64,000 bases of DNA from Daucus carota subsp. sativus (lineage: Eukaryota; Streptophyta; Magnoliopsida; Apiales; Apiaceae), in NCBI RefSeq assembly GCF_001625215.2, contig NC_030384.2, forward strand, positions 40,272,390 through 40,336,389, in the 5' to 3' direction. The stretch's first letter is position 1. Each line of letters starts with the position of its first letter. Under the pieces are notes generated by a model that saw only the letters and a list, made by a program, of their open reading frames with translations, had not been told where the DNA came from and did not search any database. The position numbers and the translations under genes are program-made. Positions 1 through 12,305 of this stretch are shown in pieces.

Positions 1-777
1 ATTCAATGGGCCTCGTTTATGCAGTCCTTGGTTTCGAGGAAAGATGGTCCCCCGGGGCCACACCTCCGGATCACGGCCTTGTCCAGGGGCGGTGGTGGTA
101 AGAGGTCCATTACTAGTGTTCAGGAGACCGGGAGACGGTTAACAGCTTTTGCCGCTTCAATCGGCCAACCTTTTTCATTCCACCAATCTAAATTGGACGC
201 GGATGAAAGTTTTAAACCGTCGTCTTTGAAATTGGTAAGAGGGGAGGCGCTTATAATTAATTGTATGCTACATTTGCCTCACTTTAGTTACCGATCCCCC
301 GATTCGGTAGTTTCATTTTTATCCGGAGCCAAGACACTAGACCCAAGACTAGTGACTTTGGTCGAAGAAGAGGAAGAAGCCGAACCTACAACCGACGAAG
401 GAGGATTCGTAAGTCGATTTATGGAATCACTTCACCGTTACTCGGCCTTGTACGATTCCCTTGAGGCCGGGTTTCCAATGCAAGGACGCGCTAGAGCACT
501 GGTGGAACGGGTCTTTTTAGGACCACGAATTGCCGGATCATTAAACAGGATCTATCGCGACACGGAAATATGTTCATTAAGCAATTATTTGTGCGGAATG
601 GGATTTCAAAGAGCTAACATAAGCTTTGCGAACCACTGTCAAGCAAAACTCTTGTTAGGACTCTTCAATGATGGCTACAGAGTCGAGGAATTGGCAAGCA
701 ATAAGCTTGTTTTGGGATGGAAATCGCGGAGGCTTCTCTCAGCTTCTATCTGGACCTCTCCTGAACAGGATTTGTGA
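1..777 (+). CDS. NSP2: NSP2-type GRAS transcription factor, C-terminal part (5' truncated by window)
   Basis: The reading frame is open from base 1 (Ile-Gln-Trp-Ala-Ser-Phe before the first Met at 19) to TGA at 775-777, so 258 codons of the 3' end of the gene are present and the N-terminal half lies outside. The sequence matches the C-terminal half of the GRAS domain as I know it from NODULATION SIGNALING PATHWAY 2: an HLRITAL strand, the run [18 protein letters not shown], a [16 protein letters not shown] block, LVTLVEEE, then [38 protein letters not shown], and a C-terminal SAW-type end with [16 protein letters not shown]2 acts in the nucleus with NSP1 in symbiotic (rhizobial, mycorrhizal) and strigolactone-synthesis gene control. 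The intronless 3' part fits NSP2 genes, which are usually single-exon. No frame break is seen. A different GRAS subfamily is unlikely because the blocks match NSP2 specifically. Confidence 0.93.
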   Translation: MQWASFMQSLVSRKDGPPGPHLRITALSRGGGGKRSITSVQETGRRLTAFAASIGQPFSFHQSKLDADESFKPSSLKLVRGEALIINCMLHLPHFSYRSPDSVVSFLSGAKTLDPRLVTLVEEEEEAEPTTDEGGFVSRFMESLHRYSALYDSLEAGFPMQGRARALVERVFLGPRIAGSLNRIYRDTEICSLSNYLCGMGFQRANISFANHCQAKLLLGLFNDGYRVEELASNKLVLGWKSRRLLSASIWTSPEQDL

Positions 778-1962
778 ATTGTTTTAAAACTGTTTATTTT
801 CATAATATGTTCAACTAGTTTAGTGTCAGTCCCAGTTTGCTCAGTCTTTTAGTACTTTGTTTGAGTTACTTTAGCATTCTATGGCAAAGCTAGATGTTTG
901 GATTGATTTTGTTAGCCACGATCCCTTCCACTGGTTCAGGAAACTTATGTATATATTATGCAGTGCTCTTTTATAAGCCGCAATATTGCCTCTGTACAAA
1001 GCTATTTGATAGTAATGGAGTATTATTTACAGTGACATGTTGATGTTGAAAGCTTATAGTTTAGTTTTGCTTGCAGATAAAAAACTTGTCATTACACTAA
1101 TGATCACTACATTACCTTGAACGAGAAAACAACAATTGCAGTCCTCCTGATGTACAAAAATATCAACTGCTATGTAAGTTTCAGGTTTCAACTGTATAGC
1201 AATAAGCGCAATATTTACCTTCACAACACTTATCCTGTGACTACAAAAATTCCAACTTTTAACTAAAACAAACACGCTGTCCAAAAATGTGACAAAGAGA
1301 ATGCTGTGCAAAACCATGTATACCATTGAAAAGGTTCACAGATTCAACAATTTCCGATTTCCGATTTCAGCAAGTGTTTGGGTGTTTCATTTATGGTTAA
1401 TGAACCAGATTAACAGAAAGCAGACCTCAATTCAAAAATAAGTGTTTAGATTATTTATTTGGCTGCATGAAATGAGAACCCGAATCCTATTTACATAGTT
1501 AAATCCTACCATTTCCATCTGGATTTCCATACCATTACCATTTCCATCTGGATTTCCATACCATTTTCGTTAACCTCTATTATTGTACCTTCCATTCTTA
1601 TTATTCCCAATCTTAATTCAAAAACCCCCCAAGTAAACTAATCTTTGCGAAAATATTGAAATTTTGTTCGAATGTTCTATCATTATATGAGTATTCGTGT
1701 ATGTCATTTCCTTTGTATCCCTTCGGTTTAAACTTAAAAAAATATCTTGTTTATCATATGTTATTCAACTTGAGATATCGCAATCGTTTCATTTTAGAAA
1801 AAAGCAACTTTTGTCGTTCTCCACATGGTATTCCATTATTTAAATAGCTTGTCGCAGTCCCTCGGAATTAATTAAAGAAAATTACGAGCTCGAAGCACAC
1901 TTGATTGTTCGTGACCACAATGATTGATGGCCAGCAACTTTCTATTCTGAAATTTATAAAAT
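778..1962. other. NSP2 3' flank, no gene seen
   Basis: This AT-rich sequence follows the NSP2 stop and probably begins with its 3' UTR. An open frame on the minus strand at 1054-1326 has no recognisable domain. A direct tandem duplication of about 28 bp (ACCATTTCCATCTGGATTTC, repeated) lies at about 1508-1563. Nothing else is supported. Confidence 0.5.
1508..1563. repeat. Short tandem duplication (2 x ~28 bp)
   Basis: The phrase CCATTTCCATCTGGATTTCC followed by ATACCATT occurs twice head to tail. It is non-coding and downstream of NSP2. Confidence 0.8.
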
Positions 1963-2281
1963 CGGTTTTTCTAATGTGTGCCCAAGGGCACACATTAAAC
2001 ACTAAATTCTATAAAAATGGTTTGTTTTGATTGGTGGAGTTGATGTAAATGCATGGGGGTCATTATCATTTATTGTTCATCCACCAATCAAAATGAGTTA
2101 TTTTCATTGGAGTTAGGGACAATAACACTAAATTCTATAAAAATGGCTTGTTTTGATTGGTGGAGTTGATGTAAATGCATGGGGGTCATTATCATTTATT
2201 GTTCATCCACCAATCAAAATGAGTTATTTTCATTGGAGTTAGGGACTATTGTGTGCCCTTGGGCATACCACAGAAAATCCC
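1963..2281. mobile_element. Mutator-like MITE with palindromic ends and an internal duplication
   Basis: The 319-bp element is flanked by identical 9-bp sequences TTATAAAAT at 1954-1962 and 2282-2290, the duplication length typical of Mutator-like elements. Its ends are imperfect inverted repeats (CGGTTTTTCTAATGTGTGCC at the left, GGGATTTTCTGTGGTATGCC read from the right). Just inside each end is a short palindrome, GTGTGCCCAAGGGCACAC on the left and GTGTGCCCTTGGGCATAC on the right. The interior holds two head-to-tail copies (about 1998-2125 and 2127-2253) of a ~127-bp unit that is itself a weak inverted repeat around ATTGGTGGAG / CCACCAATC. It has no coding capacity. A relative is at 24230-24409 and a degenerate one near 25698-25885. 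Confidence 0.8.
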
Positions 2282-2407
2282 TTATAAAATTTAGAGCAGT
2301 AAAATTATTCTACTTTTTTTTTGAAACAAAGTAAAATTATTCTACTTGATTGAGTATGTATCACAATATTTGAAATTACTGAGCCGTAAATTTATTATTT
2401 ATATTTA

Positions 2408-2731
2408 GGCTCCGTCAAACTGCACATGCATGATACAACTACCACATTTAATATCGCCACCCTCCGAATCATTTCTTTAATGTTTTCTTTATACATGTAC
2501 AATCCAATTCTTTTCTTTTTAAAATTTATCAAAAATAATCGATGGATCTCGCCACTTCCTCATTTTTTCTCTTTTTTCACACTACTTTTCCTACCCTCTC
2601 TCCGTTTTATATAAGAAAAATTAATGAGTTTCATCACTCATCCGCTTTTCTTTCTCTTTTCTACTACTTTATACATATTTCTTAACTTCTGGCACAAACT
2701 AAACGTAAACAACTAGTCGAGACGTAAGGAG
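2408..2731. mobile_element. Degenerate Stowaway-like MITE (weak)
   Basis: The interior (ACTACTTTTCCTACC, ATGAGTTTCATCACTCATCC, CTACTTTATACATA) resembles the interior of the Stowaway-type element at 15323-15839. The right end reads GACGTAAGGAGTA, a decayed form of GACGGAGGGAGTA. The left end is unclear, so the limits are approximate. Confidence 0.4.
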
Positions 2732-2788
2732 TAATTATTATATTTTAAATTTTATTATATATATATACACACTAATTTATATCGTGTA

Positions 2789-3030
2789 TGCTCCCTATGT
2801 CTCATAATAAGAGTCGTTTTGACTTTTCATATGTAATTTGAGGCGTAAAAAGACATGCTTTTACAAAAATATAGATGTTATTATTTTTAAATTTTTTTTC
2901 TGGACAAAAATATAGATGTTAAATTTTTATTTAAAGAAATAAATTTTAAAAAATAATATATAGAATTACGTTGTTTAATACCTCTCAAATTACATGTAAA
3001 AAGTCAAAATGACTTTTGAGACGGAGGGAG
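2789..3030. mobile_element. Stowaway-type MITE
   Basis: The left end is CTCCCTATGTCTC and the right end is GAGACGGAGGGAG followed by TA, so the ends form an inverted repeat. The next parts also pair: GTCGTTTTGACTTTTCATAT on the left against the complement of ACATGTAAAAAGTCAAAATG on the right. There is no ORF. It is typical of Tc1/mariner-derived Stowaway elements; the left TA target copy is slightly altered (TATG). Confidence 0.75.
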
Positions 3031-3216
3031 TAATATAAGTAAATTTTTAATGTTTACTTAATTTTTTAAATTTAAAATTAGTAAAAAAGATACGTAGTGA
3101 ACATGAGATTAATATATACTAAATGCAAAGATAAAAGCAACAAAATGGTTCGGTATATACATGTAAGTAAGAGTAAGAACTCTGGAATTAATATAATTGT
3201 TATTTATCTTTTACTC

Positions 3217-3521
3217 GGGGATGTATTCGATTGGGATTTTAATAGGTTATTTTTAGTATATGTATTTTAATGGATTGTATATGATTTTGATTTTATGCGG
3301 ATGCTTATCAAATGTCGCAGAGTTGATAGGATTTAAGCACGATACTTCAAAATGTCATTGATTTTGGTGAGATTTCAAAAAATTTAAAATACACTGAGGA
3401 ATGTCACAAAATTCATCATTTTATGAAATCCAAAAAATCCAAAAAAATCCATCAGCATTTGAATTCCATCGGATTTCATGAATGCAAAAAAATGCTTTAA
3501 AATCTCAATACAATACACCCC
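3217..3521. mobile_element. MITE with GGGG(A)TGTATT ends
   Basis: The left end GGGGATGTATTCGATTGGGA is an inverted copy of the right end (AATCTCAATACAATACACCC). Length is about 305 bp, with no coding capacity. A clear target duplication was not found, so the superfamily (hAT or Harbinger) is open. Confidence 0.7.
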
Positions 3522-3529
3522 TCTTCATT

Positions 3530-6500
3530 TTTTTTAATATCTCCTTGCGTTTTATTTATGAATATTTAAATTGTATGTTTTAAGGAAGCTTGACATGATT
3601 AATTGTACAAAATTTAAACATAATTTTCACAAAAACATTTCTACATTTTTGAAATAATTGTATTAAGGTATTTGAAATATTTATATTAGAAAAAGAAAAG
3701 GACTTTACCAAAACTATCACTTTTTCTAAGTTTTTTCGCGATTTTATTATTTTTTGAAAATATTTGCAAATATACTAAATTATTTGAAAATATTTACAAA
3801 AATACGAGATGCAACCAATACAACTTGCAACCAATACAACTTAGTTCATCGGCCCTACAGAGATTACATGTGGTTGCAAGTGCATGTGATTGCAACGGAT
3901 TGCATACAATATTTTTGCAAATATTTTCAAAATTTTGGTATTTTTTGAAAAATATTGTATTTTTTTAAAAAAATTGTTTTTGATTTGGATATGTATGAGA
4001 AATCTAAATAAAATAAAAAAAAGTTAAACTCAGTCCAAAATTTAATTACGTCTAAACTCTAAAATATATCAGTAATAATAAACGTGACCGTAGAAATTGT
4101 AAAAAAAACACGCGCGTGGAGTACTGAAATTTAAATATATGAGCAGATGACTCATTTTTCTGGGCAATTGTCAGTGAGTGTTCTCATTACGGCGATCGTT
4201 GCTGACTCCGGTAAAATAGCCAGAAACTATGTACAGCTCCCTTGGCTCCTTCGTCTTTGGCGTGCTTATAATATACTGTATGTATACATGCTTGTTTGTA
4301 GTTTATACACATGCATGCCTCCTGCAATGTAACTTAATTTACTCGCAAGTCATACATAGTACTGCTACTCCTAACAACTTAGCCTAATAGTTTTATTTGA
4401 AGTGTAATAATTAAGTAAGCCGCGACTGTAATTAACAATCTATTTAAGATTTTAAGCTTGCAACTCCTAAAGTCCCAGCATGGGGCAAGTTCGGACGGTG
4501 GGTGGCAAATCCCTCTCCTTAATTTGGGATTATCTTGTAAGCATGTTGAGGATTACTCAAATGGAGCTTTCAAAACTATTTGTCCACCACTAATGACGTT
4601 TATTATAGTAAGTATTTGCTTTGAGAAAACAAGAAATTGTGATTTTTAAAGAGCAAAAGATGCTTGGTGATGTTATCTAGAACACACTCAATTTGTTTAT
4701 ATTAGGCAACGTGATTAGAAAACAAGGTCAACAATGATAGCCCCATTCAACTTTTTGAAGTGATGCAAGGATACAGTAAGCACAGATTTGTTTAAGGAGT
4801 ATGTCTCCATCTTTACCCACCGTTAGAGGTTATGAGATATGCACGACAGTTTTGAGATATTAATTGCCCTCTTATGTGGTTTTCTAACATTTCTTGGTAC
4901 GTGTATATAAAATCTAATTTTATAATTGATATTTTAAAAATTATATATAAACCTTAAATTTTTATTTTAAAAAATTTGTAAGATAATAATTTATGCGACG
5001 ACATTTATTAAAATTTTAAATTGTGTGTCAAAGTACCCATATAAGAAAAAATATTGTATGTTGAATATATTAATATAATAAAAAATAAATATCAAATAAA
5101 TTAACGAATGGAGGGTATTCTATGAATCGGGATGCTCTCTTTATAACCGATTTTACTTTCAATTCAGTTACCGACCCAGCTCGGCGACTTGAATGGTGCC
5201 CTCACTGCCCCCCAATTTGCTGTTAAGATTGCTGTAAATAAGAACCAACCTAACTGACGCGGCTGCAATTTCTAACAAAACAGGAAGGTTGGAGTTCATG
5301 CAGTTCAATCTTCAATGGGCTGCGAAGTAACGGGATTACGTACACTTTTTAGTTAAGAATGGGCCTCGGTTTTAGATTGTGAAAAGAGAGAACGCAAAGA
5401 TTACATTAGAAAAGTTCTCTATAAAAATTCAAGGGTACGAATTTGAATATCTAATAAAGAATAAATTGATATATACAGATTTTCATATGATTTAATGATT
5501 TGGATCATTCATTTTTAAACAAAAACAGTCAATTCATCTCTACCATTAATATTATATAAAGAATTAATATTATTATAAAATCAATACTTTACAACTTGAA
5601 TTTGCATAAAAAAATTGGTCTGTTACGATTTTTTGATGTAGGCATGTTTGGAAGTTAGATTTTTTGATGTAGCTAGGCATGTTTACTACAATAAGACATA
5701 ATATTTTTCTGAATATTTGTGAATAATCTCGAGTTTTGATTAAACTTTTTGTACTACACTTACACTCGATTTGATTTTGGTAATTCCTGATTCATCCCCC
5801 TAGTTCAAACGTTTTCTCATAATGAGTTTCTGTTCCAGAAGTGTTTTGTGGCTGTGATGCATAGGGCGCTGGCCGTTCATTTTGTTTCTCATAATTTTAT
5901 CTAACAAGAAACTCATTCTTTGGCATGTAAAAATCTCCTTTCATGTATCCTTCTTAATATGAGATTTCCTAATACTTTCTTAAGTTGTAAACTTGTAATT
6001 ATAATGTACTGGAGTATCATCAAACAACTCGATTAACGCGTTTGTGACAAGCAGCTCACAAGAATCGGATCATGTAAATCACCAGTTAGAGAGATCAAAA
6101 GTTGCAAGTTGCGGATAGTCATAGGCGCAGTATCAAATTTCATGCATTTAGCTAAATTACAAATGGACTAGTTTCAGCCTTTCAGGTCCGTTAGGTTGGC
6201 ATTTCTTATTTTTCACTTGATAGCAAGAGCATTCGCCAGATGATATTTGTTTTGTTTTTTCTTTTATGTGCAACATTTATCTTTATTTGAGAATGGGAGG
6301 TAGTAATACCGGAACTCCTGTCTTATGCTTATTGTGTTCCTATACTAAGGTCTAATGTGTCAGGTAACCTAATATTTTCTCTTCCCTGTTGATCAATGTA
6401 CTAAATTACTTGACATTGATAGTAAATTACTTCTATGAAGCGCCTATTGTTGAAATTACATCAAGGCATCCTTGGCAGGAAAGAGAGGTGAAGCATTGTC

Positions 6501-6900
6501 AAAAATATGATACCTAGAGCAAAGTTGAGTGTGATTTTAAAGGGGGGTTTCTTTTCAACATGTAGAGATTGGAATAGTTCAAATGCACCCCTTTCCTTGC
6601 CTTGTTATGTCATTGTTCTTAACTTTTTTTAGTTTTAGCTTATGAAATATGTCTTGAGTTCATGACACTAGATGGGAAATAGGCCACCAATATGTGTAAA
6701 CGTGACGGTGTGTTTTGGGCAGAGGCAGTAACAATTTTCATGGTTCGGAACAGAGAAAATGATGGGACGGAATCACAGAGGCAGAGAGGCTGATACATAT
6801 ACAATGCTTCTTGATGTTTTTCATTAATGAACATGACCCTCAAATCTCAATAGAGAAACTGCATATTGATCATGAGTAAGAAACGATTGTATAATAAGAG
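3530..6900. other. Gene-free AT-rich interval
   Basis: No open frame with a recognisable domain or splice-linked exons was found. Most of 3530-5100 is low-complexity A+T sequence. A somewhat less AT-rich stretch (5150-5350 and 6000-6900) could be transcribed, but no product can be supported. Short frames near 4147-4649 and 6640-6843 show no conservation that I recognise. Confidence 0.5.
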
Positions 6901-6920
6901 GTACCAAATTTAAACATAAG

Positions 6921-6993
6921 GCGCCTGTAGCTCAGTGGATAGAGCGTCTGTTTCCTAAGCAGAAAGTCGAAGGTTCGACCCCTTCCTGGCGCG
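6921..6993 (+). tRNA. tRNA-Arg (anticodon CCT)
   Basis: The cloverleaf folds without an intron. The acceptor stem GCGCCTG (6921-6927) pairs with CTGGCGC (6986-6992) with one G-T pair. The D arm is GCTC/GAGC, the anticodon stem TCTGT (6947-6951) pairs with GCAGA, the loop TTCCTAA (6952-6958) places CCT at 6954-6956, and the T arm GAAGG/CCTTC surrounds TTCGACC. The discriminator base is G6993. The internal polymerase III signals are present: A box TAGCTCAGTGG and B box GGTTCGACC. A TTTT run at 6999-7002 should terminate transcription. It decodes AGG as arginine and looks fully functional. Being intronless with no encoded CCA fits a nuclear plant gene. Confidence 0.97.
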
Positions 6994-8969
6994 CTCTATT
7001 TTGCTTTTGAATTGTATGTTGGAATGAAACTTCTGATGTTAGAAATATATTTTTGCAGAATGCGACTATCTGTGATTGTATGTGGTGTTTTCCTCATTGC
7101 CCCTTCTGTCACCTTTTCTTATACATAACAATAGCTTTTCTCTTTCAAGGTTCTCACTAAGATACTCAAGTGATCTCTAGGAATGGCTTTTCACTATAGA
7201 TGGGCTATTTAATCCTTTCAACTAACGTGGTATATAAGGCAAGCTCATTCGTGTCACAATTAGTCACTTGTGGCACTTCCACGCCAGTGTCTGCTACAGC
7301 CTTTATAAGTTAAGACCTCAGGTTGCTGCTATGAGAAGCTCAAGAGGGATTAACTTTGTAGTAAGAAGTTTTCAGAGGATTGATTGATTAAGTGAAACAT
7401 AGTCAGTATTTGTAAATCACACCCCTTTTGGCCTGGTAGATGATATTAAAATTTTGCACATCTGTTAATTTGATCAATGATGTGGGAACTTATCGTTGCA
7501 ATTATTCCAATAACCTTTCTTTTTTACCCAAGGAAGATGGTAAAAGTATTTTAAGATTTGCGATCCGCGAGAAAGGGAACTCTTGGAAGTGCAGTTGAGG
7601 GAATGAAAGAGGAACGGTCAAGGATTGTGTAACACTTTTTCCGCAAAAATTAATTGTGTCAAAAGCTTCAAGTATCTGGGATTTGACAGATCCTATAACT
7701 CAGGCAAATGTAAAAGTGAGAATATGCATCTGGCTGGCCAGACTTCTACTGATCATTCAAGAATTAACCTTTGGAAGTTCAAACATGCCAACATTCGATC
7801 CAGTAGTGAGCTATTGTGGTAGGAGCAATGGTTGAAAACGTTTAACTAGGCTTTTTCCGGTTTTTTCATTTGGAAGGAAATTCGTTTTCAGAAGAACTTT
7901 GGACCATTTCTACTAATAAATAAACTGATTAGCTAAACCTGCTCCAGATAGTTGTGATGTTTTACGTGTAACAAGGGCATCTCGGACGCTTGACAAAACC
8001 CTTAGCAAAAAGATGTTAGAGCATGTGGTGACTGCTTAGTAAAAGGTTTATAGTTGACACATCATTAATAGAAAATATGAATAGCCCTAACAAATTGGAC
8101 ATTTCAGTGGGTTAATTTCCTTTAAAAAAAAAAAATTCATATTCGTTATATTTTGCAAACTTTTATAGACCATTGCAAGATTTTCGGTCATATATTAAAT
8201 ATCATAGTTATATAATATAATTTATTTATAGTAATTTGAAATAAGAATAATATATTGTTTTTAAATTATAATCAATCTCATCAGAAGATATTGTCTTAAA
8301 GACAAATTTTATTATATATAATCTAGCGAACAAACAACATTTGAGATGCTAATTACAGGAGCGTGAGAAACTCGTGATTCATCTTTCGCAATTAGCTTGC
8401 GTATTTAATATCCAGCGGCATAAGTAGCATAATCACCTTTTTGTTAGTTTTTATGGTGTTTTCACCGTTTGATTCTATGCATTTTATTTCCACTACTTCA
8501 TATATATTTTAATATTCTTATAAATGTACTTTTATAATTTACATTTTAAATTTTTTTGAAAAATTATATTTTAGAAGAACATTAACGTGTGTATGGCATG
8601 GTCGTTCATTAATGTATACAACTCCATGGACTGAGGAAATACCATTCTTTCCGACATTTCTTTGCAAAACACGTTTTTTCGCAGTTTCTTACGGTGAGTT
8701 TTGGTACTAAATTGTAAAGTTTAACTATTAGTAGTACTATAAGTTGCATCGTTTTTGTTTTCTTTTATGGTTCATTCATTTTCTCACACGCTTTTAGGTG
8801 ATTTGATTATATATTATATATTATTAATTTTAATTTTTTTTATGAATTTGAATAATTATTATACATTTTTATTAAAAAATATGAATAAGTATTATAAATA
8901 AGTAGTCAAAATTTTTGGAAGTTTTTGTAAAAACAAGAAAATGGCGAGAGAGTATTTTTTACAGGGTTA
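6994..8969. other. Gene-free interval downstream of tRNA
   Basis: The interval up to about 8100 is moderately AT-rich and unlike the low-complexity DNA after it, but no exon or conserved protein is seen; the 65-codon frame at 7625-7822 has no known motif. From 8100 to 8969 the sequence is AT-rich filler. Confidence 0.45.
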
Positions 8970-9610
8970 GAGCATCTCCAACCCAACACCAAAACACCAA
9001 AATAGTGTCACTTTTGATGTAAAAGTCACTCCAATGCAACACCAAAATGGTGTTAAAATTACACCAAATGAATTGGTTGACCCCAAATTTGGTGTCAAGT
9101 ATTCATTTGGTGTAATTTTTACACCAAATTTGGAGTTCTTAAAAATTCCTACTATGCCCTCACATTTATGAGACAAAACAAATTTATTCCTTCTATGTCT
9201 CAATACACTTATTTTATCTTATGTTTTTATTTTTCAATCATAATCATTATAAATTTTCTTCCTATACTATTTAATTCACATTTTTTATTTATTCCAAAAT
9301 TTCAATAAATTCATATTCTTGTATAAAAAATTAAATAATTAAGTTGTTCTCTTGAATTGGTTGATGAATTTATAATTATTTGAGATCCTTGTTTAGTTAA
9401 CTTGCTAAAATTCTATGTTAAGCAATGATATTGATAAATATTGATATAAATAATTTAAAAAGTGGAGAATATTCATTTTAGATGTAAAAAGATTCTTTTT
9501 AGTGTAGATATGGTGTTAATGGGTTGGAGTGAAAATTTAAAATGGTGTAATTTTCACACCAAAATGGTGTTAAAATTACACCATTTTGATGTTATGGGTT
9601 GGAGATGGTC
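8970..9610. mobile_element. Harbinger-type MITE (TTA target)
   Basis: The element is flanked by TTA at 8967-8969 and at 9611-9613, as for PIF/Harbinger-derived MITEs. The ends are inverted repeats: GAGCATCTCCAACCCA at the left and its near-perfect complement TGGGTTGGAGATGGTC at the right. Subterminal copies of ACACCAAAATGGTGTTAAAATTA occur near both ends in inverted order, so the arms can fold. About 640 bp, no coding capacity. Confidence 0.82.
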
Positions 9611-9619
9611 TTAGGAGAC

Positions 9620-10440
9620 TAAACTCAAGTTGGACCATAACTGCAAAATGCTGGAGACTCAAATTGTTCTAGATATTTATCAGTTGGACAATTTCAACCG
9701 GTAGGTTCTCGGCCCATAAAAGAACCATCTCCTTTTTAGGGCAGGATGACCAGGTGCCCTGGTTTTGAGCTGGGCCATGGGCTTCATATATTTGAATTTG
9801 GGGGTAGATTTCAAACATCGCTGTCGTGTAGGCTGGTGGGCGGTGTCACAGGCGCGGGCACGGGCCTTTATTCAAAATATAAAATACTAATTATTATTAT
9901 TGTAATATATAATCTTCTGCATTAAATAAACTTTAAAATATAATGATAAAGATTTATGTTCTCAGCTAAAAGTGTGACCAAAACTAAGAATAAGTATTTT
10001 TCTTATACTGTCATATATTAAAAGTTATTATGTATTATAGTGAAATAATAAAATTTTGATTGAAAAATTTAGTTATAATTTGATAAAACAACCATGATCG
10101 TAGTCGCTAAACTCTCTACAATTAAACCTCTTTAAAGTAATAACGTTGGTACCAACGAAAAAAATTATTTTATCAAGTTTATTATTTTATAAAGTAAAAA
10201 TACACTATTTATACTTAGCAAAAAAAAAATACACTATTAATATTATATTGAGACTAGAAAAAAAAATATTACTTTAATAAGGATATTACTTTATCGATTA
10301 TTATTTAATCGAAGTTCAACGGTATAAGATAAGTTATATTGTAGAAATATGACTTATTGCTGCGAGGAAGGGTTATATATGAATAAGATTGTTTTATTGG
10401 AGATACCGACGATTATATATATATATATATATATATTAAA
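9620..10440. other. Gene-free interval with (TA)n at its right end
   Basis: This is AT-rich non-coding sequence with a GC-richer patch near 9700-9870 of unknown origin. A (TA)n microsatellite at about 10413-10435 abuts the Helitron 5' end. Confidence 0.45.
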
Positions 10441-12305
10441 TCTACTTATATATATAATAAGGCAACCAAGGGCAAAAGTTATCAAAAAAATGGCTGTGAA
10501 AAGTCGAATATAACCCTATTTATCTCATAATTACCAAAATGCCATTAATTAATACCTTTATTACATTTAAACTATTAAATACCTTTGAATAATTACATAC
10601 TTATGTTAGTTATACTTATATTAATTGTATTTATTACACTCATTAATCACCCATTTATAATAATGTCATTATTTAATTAATTTTGACAAATGTTTTTTTT
10701 TTTTGAAACCAATTTTGACAAATGTTAAATAATTTTGGCTAATTAATTTTGCAAAAACAGATTTTTGGTGAATTAAAATTATGATTGATATAATCGGTTA
10801 TAGTAAAATCTAGATAACCGAAAGCACATTAGGTTAAAATATTTATTATTTAACTAATAAAGATAATTTTTATAAATTATAGTATTTTTTATGTAATATA
10901 CGTAAAGAATGTACAAGTTTTTAGAAAAATATTGATAGATTCAATTTATATGAATTTCGAGATATCAATAAGGTCCATCATCTTACAACATTTAAGTATC
11001 AGAATATATACAAACAAAACAGAGATCCAAAAAATTACTCAAAATCAATATCCATCTGATTTACTTTTGACTTCTCATGTGTGGTTAGTGTAAAGTTAAA
11101 CTAGAAAAATAAAAAGAATAAGAAAAAATATTATGATTCTTACTTTCCAAATTTGTTAGCTTGAATTGTGAAATGTTATAAGAAAAATATTGTGATGATT
11201 TGATAGATGTTATGTCACATTTGTAATGAGTAGCGAGTAATTTGTATTGATAAACAATCTTTAGCAAGTAACGTTGCTGATTCAATGATGATTTACGTAC
11301 GTAGATATCTCTCCGTTTACACATTCTAATGATAAATTCAGAATGATATTATAAAACCGAACATTGATGTTTCAATTTTAAAGTTGGGTCCAATGAAGCT
11401 GATGTTATAGTACAAGATCACAAGGTCTTTTAATGAATGCTTAGGTTAGGTCCACTGAAGTTGATGTCCAACCTCACATCATACAGACTATCACGATATG
11501 AGATATTTTATTATGATTAAAAAAATAAGTTGGAATGAAATATATATTAAAACAAGTATTGCAAACAATTAGAAGTAGTGTGCTGATGAAGTCGTTGTTT
11601 ATAATTATAGTTAATGATCGAGAAGAATGATATATACCTTATAGATGTGTAATTGTGTTTCGTATATCAGTTTATTAGTACGATAACCTTTTTTTTTACA
11701 AGGGACCCAATTATTTTTAAATTATAGCTTTAACAATAAAGATGTCCATGTTAAAATTATAAATATGATATAATATATTTTAAATAATGAAATAATTATT
11801 ACAAAATATATATATTCAATATAAAATGCAATAAAGTTTTGAAAATAAAAAATTAGTTTATAAATAATATTTTAATTCTTTAATCAATTAAGCATTTGAA
11901 TTATGAATCCATCAAAATACATGAACTGAGAAGGTACTCCTGCTGTCCCTCTCATTTCGTAACATTTTTTTTGCAATTCTCGACACACACTTTAATGCGC
12001 CTATAAAGTATAACTCTATAACATTTTTCTAAAATTTTTTTATTTCTAAATAAAAATTAAGCATTAAATTTTTATTCGAGGAAAAAAATTTCAAAAATTT
12101 ATAGAACTATACTTTATAGGAACATTAAAGTGCGTGTCACACTCCCATCCTCCAATGTTAAGAATTAAGAGGCACGAGGGAGTATAATTTAAAAATAAAA
12201 AAAATAATTAAATTAAAATTTATTATTATTATAAATAAAACAAATTATTCATTTAAAAATATGATTAAGTTGAAGTCCCGTGCCTTGCACGGGCTTTTAT
12301 GCTAG
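10441..12305 (+). mobile_element. Non-autonomous Helitron 1
   Basis: The 5' end starts TCTACTTATATATATAATAA directly after an A. The 3' end has the hairpin CCCGTG-CCTTG-CACGGG (12277-12293) followed eleven bases later by CTAG (12302-12305) and a host T. These are the Helitron hallmarks: 5' TC, 3' hairpin plus CTRR, insertion between A and T, no target duplication and no inverted repeats. About 1.87 kb with no Rep/helicase ORF, so it must be mobilised in trans. The 3' hairpin is identical to that of the Helitron at 51722-52967. It contains a Stowaway MITE (11937-12182). Confidence 0.78.
11937..12182. mobile_element. Stowaway-type MITE nested in Helitron 1
   Basis: It is bounded by TA at 11935-11936 and 12183-12184. 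The left end CTCCTGCTGTCCCTCTCATT pairs imperfectly with the right end AATTAAGAGGCACGAGGGAG. The inner arms (AACATTTTTCTAAAATTTTT against its complement) form a foldback. It lies about 120 bp from the 3' end of the Helitron. Confidence 0.65.

Noticed and set aside
1054..1326. 90-codon minus-strand frame downstream of NSP2
   Set aside because: No domain, low-complexity hydrophobic sequence; more likely NSP2 3' UTR or flank.
10413..10435. (TA)n run as a possible replication or regulatory element
   Set aside because: Plain microsatellite, very common in plant AT-rich DNA.
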